The notes under the pieces are model-generated. The model was not told the DNA's origin, searched no databases, and saw nothing but the letters and a program-made list of their open reading frames with translations. From positions 41,001,656-41,065,655 of the forward strand of contig JARCOQ010000007.1 in NCBI GenBank assembly GCA_029207755.1: a stretch of 64,000 nt of DNA, given 5' to 3'. Each line of letters starts with the position of its first letter. The stretch's first letter is position 1. Shown piece by piece: positions 59,450-64,000 of the stretch. The stretch is from Chamaea fasciata. Taxonomy: Eukaryota > Chordata > Aves > Passeriformes > Sylviidae. The position numbers and the translations under genes were made by a program.

Positions 59450-59733
59450 GAGCAAAGAAGGACCCAGACTCTCTTCAGTGGTGCCCAGTGATGACAAGGG
59501 GCACTGGGCACAAACTGCAATGTACTGGTCCATCTGAAGACACAAACCCACCTTTTACTGTGAGTGTTGCCAAATTCAGACTAGGTTTCCTAGGGAAGCC
59601 GAGTCATCTCCAGCTGAGGTGATACTGAAAACCCACATAGCCACAGTCCCTGTCTGCCTGATCCAGATGATCCTGCAAAAGCAGAAGTGGACTAGATGAT
59701 CAAGAGGTCCCTTCCAACCCAAATGATTCCATA
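59450..59733 (+). mobile_element. CR1 LINE fragment (3' UTR and 3' end)
   Basis: TCTCTTCAGTGGTGCCCAGT, GGCACTGGGCACAAACTG, GGACTAGATGATC and GGTCCCTTCCAACCC occur in CR1 order on the plus strand. It ends near 59733 with ATGATTCC. Truncated and diverged, with internal deletions. Confidence 0.85.
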
Positions 59734-59756
59734 AGAAAAAAACCAAACGCCATCAG

Positions 59757-59790
59757 AAAAAAAAAAAAAAAAAAAGAAAAAAGAAAAGAG
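59757..59790. repeat. Poly-A rich tract
   Basis: A run of about twenty A followed by A-rich sequence, shortly after the CR1 end. CR1 does not normally carry a poly-A tail, so this is probably independent low-complexity DNA. Confidence 0.8.
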
Positions 59791-60096
59791 TTCACAGTGC
59801 AGCAGGGAGGCTGGAATCCAAATCTACTCTCATGTTTGTGTGACCCCCTGTGGCAGCAAACTCTCCTACAAACTCTCTAAAATAATTAATCTGTGCTGAT
59901 GGCACTAAAGGTGTGAAATAAGGTACTACTGCAAGCAATGTCACTCCATGGTAACATGCACTGTGCTTTCAGAACATTAAAAAACATCCTGCACCTCATT
60001 TTATGGGAGGTGATAAAGTGCTCAGGATTAACACACAAGAGTGACAACGTGCTTAGTGGGGGAAGAAAAGAAACAGCCCAAGGAGAAAGAGACAGC

Positions 60097-60102
60097 TTTA
60101 TT
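60097..60102 (-). terminator. VIPAS39: VIPAS39 polyadenylation signal (candidate)
   Basis: The nearest AATAAA on the minus strand noticed after the VIPAS39 stop, about 870 bases downstream. Confidence 0.45.
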
Positions 60103-60414
60103 TACAGAATTGAAGTGAGGTCTGAAAGGATGAAGCCAGCAGCTGGCCTGAGGAGTTGTGTTTCTGAGAAAGTGTATTTCAATCCTTCCTGGTATAACAC
60201 TTTCTGAGAAAAGAGCTGCTGGGGCCAGCAGGTTTGTTAAGTGAGAAAGGTCTCCATCCAACCCATCAGGACTCTGACCACCTCCACACTAGGTATTTCC
60301 GTGATAAATGGATCTTCCCCATGCTGTGGAGCGCTAGCAGAAGGATACTGGCAGAGATTGCTGTCCTGGCTCTCTGCAGAAGTTCACACATCTCTTTTCC
60401 TAGGGTGAGCCAGA

Positions 60415-60434
60415 ACAAACAAACAAACAAACAA
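60415..60434. repeat. (AAAC)n short microsatellite
   Basis: About five AAAC units, inside the predicted VIPAS39 3' UTR. Confidence 0.85.
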
Positions 60435-60972
60435 GTGCAACTGGTCCTTTCCCCCAGCACTTTCACACAGGGAGAAGAACATGGTCCATCCAGGTAGGTT
60501 TTACTCCAGCCACAGCCATGATTAGTGATGCCCAAGCCAGCTTGAGTGTTACAGGGACTGGTCAGCTGGTCAGCACTGTCTGGTGGAGAGACTCCCAAGT
60601 GTGAGTGACACGTTCCTCTTGCAAGAAAAAGCCCAGGCACCACCCAGAGCAAACATTCATCTTGCTGTGCCCTGCAACTTCCCTTCATACACACAAGTGA
60701 TGCCTGGCTTACAGCCACATCAAAGACAATCAGATTCCAAAAAGAATCAACCCTGATGGATCAGTACCATGGTTTTGCCAGCTACATTTTAGTAGCTGTC
60801 TTCAACCAGCCTGAACGCCATGGTCCCACCAAGCCATGGGTACCCACTGACTCTGACGAACGTTGATCATGCAATGAGTAGTAACAGAGCTGCTCTGTTG
60901 GCACTGGACTGGGTTTTGCAGTTCCCTCTTTCAGTGACAAGGTGACGGCCAAACAGGCTGTTTCACAGGTGT

Positions 60973-61766
60973 TCAGTTCTTCCACCGGATTTGCTAAAGA
61001 GAGAACAAGACATGACTAACAGCAATGCTGAACACAGAGCCCTAGGGGCCCTAGTGACTCCCAATCCCTGACAAGGACAGCTATGGCCAGAGCGTGCCAT
61101 TTCTATCAGTATAACCATTCATTCCTACCCTGAATGCAACCCCAAACAAAAGATTAGCTTCCCAGTAAGGACAGAAAGTATGTAGGACAGCCATGCCCCT
61201 ACACCTAATCTATATCTGTTTCTGATGAGAGTGTCTGGAAGAAAGAGTAAGCATTTCTTACCATGTTGCTGAGAATGCTGTGTATCTTCTCTTCTTCTGC
61301 AGAGCCCCGCTCCACCTTGTCTTTATATGCTGCCAGCTGGATACGATCCTTTAGATCCCGGTAGGTCTAGATAAAGAGCAAAACCAGAACCCAGCTGAAA
61401 GGGACACTTCCATGGTTAGATGGTGTCCTGCAGATGGGCAGGGCAATTCTACAATTCCCCATCCAGTTCCCAACACAGAACAATTTCACAGCACAAATTC
61501 TAGGAGCCACTCTCCTGGCTCATGGACTTCTACTGGGAACTTTATCATTTTTCCCAGGCCACAGGGATAAACAAACCCCACCAGGCACATGACAGAAGTG
61601 GCACATGGCAGAGAACAGAAAAGCTACAGAGAAAAGGCAAATCTGTGTCACATCTCTTCACACAGCAGCAATCTACCTCTATGACAACATCATGGCACTT
61701 GTATTTAGTAGCAAGGTTCAGCCGGGTATCCACATCTTCCACCAGGCGCACATATTCCTGCAGCAC
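60973..61766 (-). CDS. VIPAS39: VIPAS39 (SPE-39), last three coding exons
   Basis: VIPAS39 partners VPS33B in the CHEVI complex and acts in late endosome/lysosome and apical-membrane trafficking. Exons 61677-61766, 61262-61366 and 60973-60993 join in phase 0 and code the C-terminal 71 residues: [20 protein letters not shown], then [27 protein letters not shown] and [18 protein letters not shown], then QIRWKN and stop. This is nearly identical to recalled human VIPAS39, including the terminal IRWKN. The final exon has only 21 coding bases. Upstream exons lie past the right edge, behind an intron of more than 2.2 kb filled largely by CR1. Confidence 0.95.
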
Positions 61767-61941
61767 CTGTGAGAGACAAAAGAATGTCTCAGCTCCCTTC
61801 CACAAGTATGTCCTGCCTCATTCCTTCACCCCACTCCCAAAATCATTCAAGGTTGCTGGTCACACAGACTTGGCCCCTTCCTTAGGGAACAAGTGACCTG
61901 AACAAGACTGTCCAGGATCCCAGAGGCTTTGCTTACAAAGC

Positions 61942-64000
61942 TCAGAATCACAGAATAAGCAAAGTTAAAAGGGACCCACAAGGATCATAGAGTCCAACTC
62001 CTGTCCCAGCACAGCACCATCCCCAAGGGTCAGAACATGTGCCTGAAAGCATTGTCCAAATATTTACTGAATTCTATCAAGCTTCATGCTGTGACCACTT
62101 CCCTGGGGAGCCTTTTCCAGTGCTAAATCACCCTCTGGGTGAAGAACCTCTTTCCCATACCCAACCTAAACCTTTCCTGACACAATTTCAGGCCACTCCC
62201 TTGGGTCCTGTCACTGGTCACCCCTGCTCTTCCCCTTACAAAGAAGTTGTAGACTGCAATGAGGTTTCCCCTCAGGCTCTTCTTTGCCATGCTGAACAGA
62301 CCAAATAGCCGCAGCTGCTCCTCATACAGCCTCCTCTCAAGGCCCTTCACCATCTTCATGGTCCTCCTTTAAACACTCTCTAATAGCTTTATAACCTTCT
62401 TAAATTGTGGTGCCGAAAAATGCACACAGGACTCGAGACTGAGGCTCGAGGCTGCCTCAGGTGCAGAGCAGGACAGTCCCCTCCTTTGCCCAGCTGCTGA
62501 TGCTGTGCCTGATGCACCCCAGGACAGGGTTGGCCCTCCTGGCTGCCAGGGCACTGCTGGCTCATGTTCAACTTGCCAGTGACCAGGATCCCTGGTGCTG
62601 CTCTTCAGCCCCTCATTCCCCAATCTGTCTGTACATCCTGGGTTGCCCCATCCCAGATGCAGAATCTGTCACTTTTCCTTGCTGAATTCCCTTTAATTTT
62701 GGTGACTGCCCAGCCCTCTAATATGCTGAGGTCTCTCTGCAGAGCCTCCTTGCCTTCTAGGGAGTCAGCAGCTCCTCCCAGTTTTGTATCATATATGAAC
62801 TTGCTTAGTATCTCCCCCAGTCATGCATCCAAGTTCATTTATGAAGATGCTGAAGAGCACAGGGCCATGGATGCAGCCCTGTGAAACCCCACTAGTGACC
62901 AGTCAGATATCACCCTATTCATTGTAATCCTTTATGCCCAACCCATGAACCAGATGGTCACCCATCTCATCATTTGTTTATCCTGCCGTGTGCTGGACAC
63001 TTTGTCCACAAGGATACTCCAAGAGACATCCAAAGCTTTACTGAAATCCAAAAACATTATGTGGAGTGGCTTTTCTTGATCAACCAAGTGGGTTACCTTG
63101 TCATAAAAAGAAATCAGATTTGACAAGAAGAACTTCCCTCTCATGAAGACATGCTGGCTGTGACCAGACTGTGCTGTGCTCCAGGTTTTTCAACACCTCC
63201 CAGAATAATCTTCTCCATAACTTTACCATGCACTGAAATGAGACTAGCAGGCCTACAGTCTCCAAGGTCCTCCTTGCCTTCTTGAAAACCGGGACTTTAA
63301 CCAGCCTCCAGTCATCTGGGATCTCTCCAGACTCTCAAGACCGCTCAAAAAATCATTAAGAGGTTTTGTGATGACATCAGACGGCTCTGAGGATTCTTTG
63401 ATGAATCCCATCATGCCCCATAGACTTCCAACTGAAGCAGCAGATCCTGCATAGATTCAGGGTCAACTGGGAGTTGATGATTTTTGCAGTCATTGATAAA
63501 TTTCTCAGTCATTTCGCAGTCAGGGCACTGAGACCCACTTGATCCATCATCTGTTTGTGAGGTGACCATCCTCATCCTGTAATGGGCCAGTGTTATTTCT
63601 ACACTGCCTATTGCCATTAAAATATTTGTAAAAACTCTCTTTATTGTTCCCCACAGTTCTGGCAGCTTCAATTTCAGTAGAGCTTCGGCTGCACAAAATT
63701 TTCTCCCTATAGTGCAAGCAGCATCTCTGTATTCCTCTTGTGTTGTTTGACCTTGCTCCTACACCTTCCTTTTCTGCCTTATTTCCAAGAGACGATTCCT
63801 GTTCAGACAAGCTGGCCTTCTGCCTTGCCTGCCTGACTTCCAACATCTGGGAACTGCTTGCTCTTGTACCCTTAGAAGGTCATGTTTAAAAAATGACTGA
63901 TGGACCCCACTGCCTGCAAAAACATTTTCCCAGGAGACCTTACCAACTCTCTGACAAGCCTGAAGTATGTTCTTCTCACATAAAGAGTTGAGGTTTTGCT
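61942..64000 (-). mobile_element. CR1 LINE with decayed ORF2, 5' end beyond window
   Basis: The 3' end at about 61942 (CAGAATCACAGAATAAG, CATAGAGTCCAACTCCTG) reads on the minus strand. Going right come the 3' UTR, then broken pieces of ORF2: a reverse-transcriptase stretch with FLDFSKALD near 63040, and the region ahead of it with ESFYKYFNGNRQ near 63620. The frame is interrupted by stops and shifts, so it is not active. It fills the VIPAS39 intron upstream of the exon at 61677 and reaches or approaches the right edge. It could be more than one CR1 copy. Confidence 0.85.

Larger units (their letters stand above)
55403..60096. other. Gene-poor interval between SAMD15 and VIPAS39
   Basis: No coding exon recognised. 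It holds the SAMD15 3' UTR, an inverted-repeat pair, a short 12-bp triplication, a CR1 fragment and a poly-A tract. Human NOXRED1 sits in this position, but nothing resembling its oxidoreductase domain was found. Confidence 0.5.

Overview
The window is vertebrate genomic DNA and almost certainly from a bird. Genes are split into short exons with GT-AG introns, promoters sit in CpG islands, and the main dispersed repeat is the CR1 LINE typical of birds and reptiles. All exon models below were read by eye from splice sites, reading phase and recalled family sequences. No database search was run, and the species cannot be named.

Layout, left to right: POMT2 on the minus strand (exons 1-14 here; the 3' part lies beyond position 1); GSTZ1 on the plus strand, head-to-head with POMT2; a complete 13-exon kelch-repeat gene on the minus strand that I cannot name; TMED8 on the minus strand; SAMD15 on the plus strand, head-to-head with TMED8; a gene-poor stretch of about 4.7 kb; and the last three coding exons of VIPAS39 on the minus strand at the right edge. 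POMT2-GSTZ1-TMED8-SAMD15-VIPAS39 is the order recalled for human 14q24.3. Two departures stand out: the extra kelch gene between GSTZ1 and TMED8, and no visible NOXRED1 between SAMD15 and VIPAS39.

The genes are neighbours with unrelated jobs: ER protein O-mannosylation (POMT2), tyrosine breakdown (GSTZ1), a GOLD-domain protein (TMED8), a SAM-domain protein (SAMD15) and endosomal trafficking (VIPAS39). They share architecture: two bidirectional CpG-island promoters, and one convergent pair of 3' ends.

Repeats: CR1 copies at about 28.5, 38.2, 59.5 and 62-64 kb; a solo retroviral LTR nested inside the 38 kb CR1 with a 6-bp target duplication; a 434-bp CTCCT microsatellite just upstream of POMT2 exon 4; a 5S-rRNA-like sequence in a GSTZ1 intron; an A/C-rich tract in a TMED8 intron; and a pair of roughly 125-bp inverted repeats 1.2 kb apart that I cannot assign. 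The strongest candidates for something undescribed are the kelch gene and this inverted-repeat pair.
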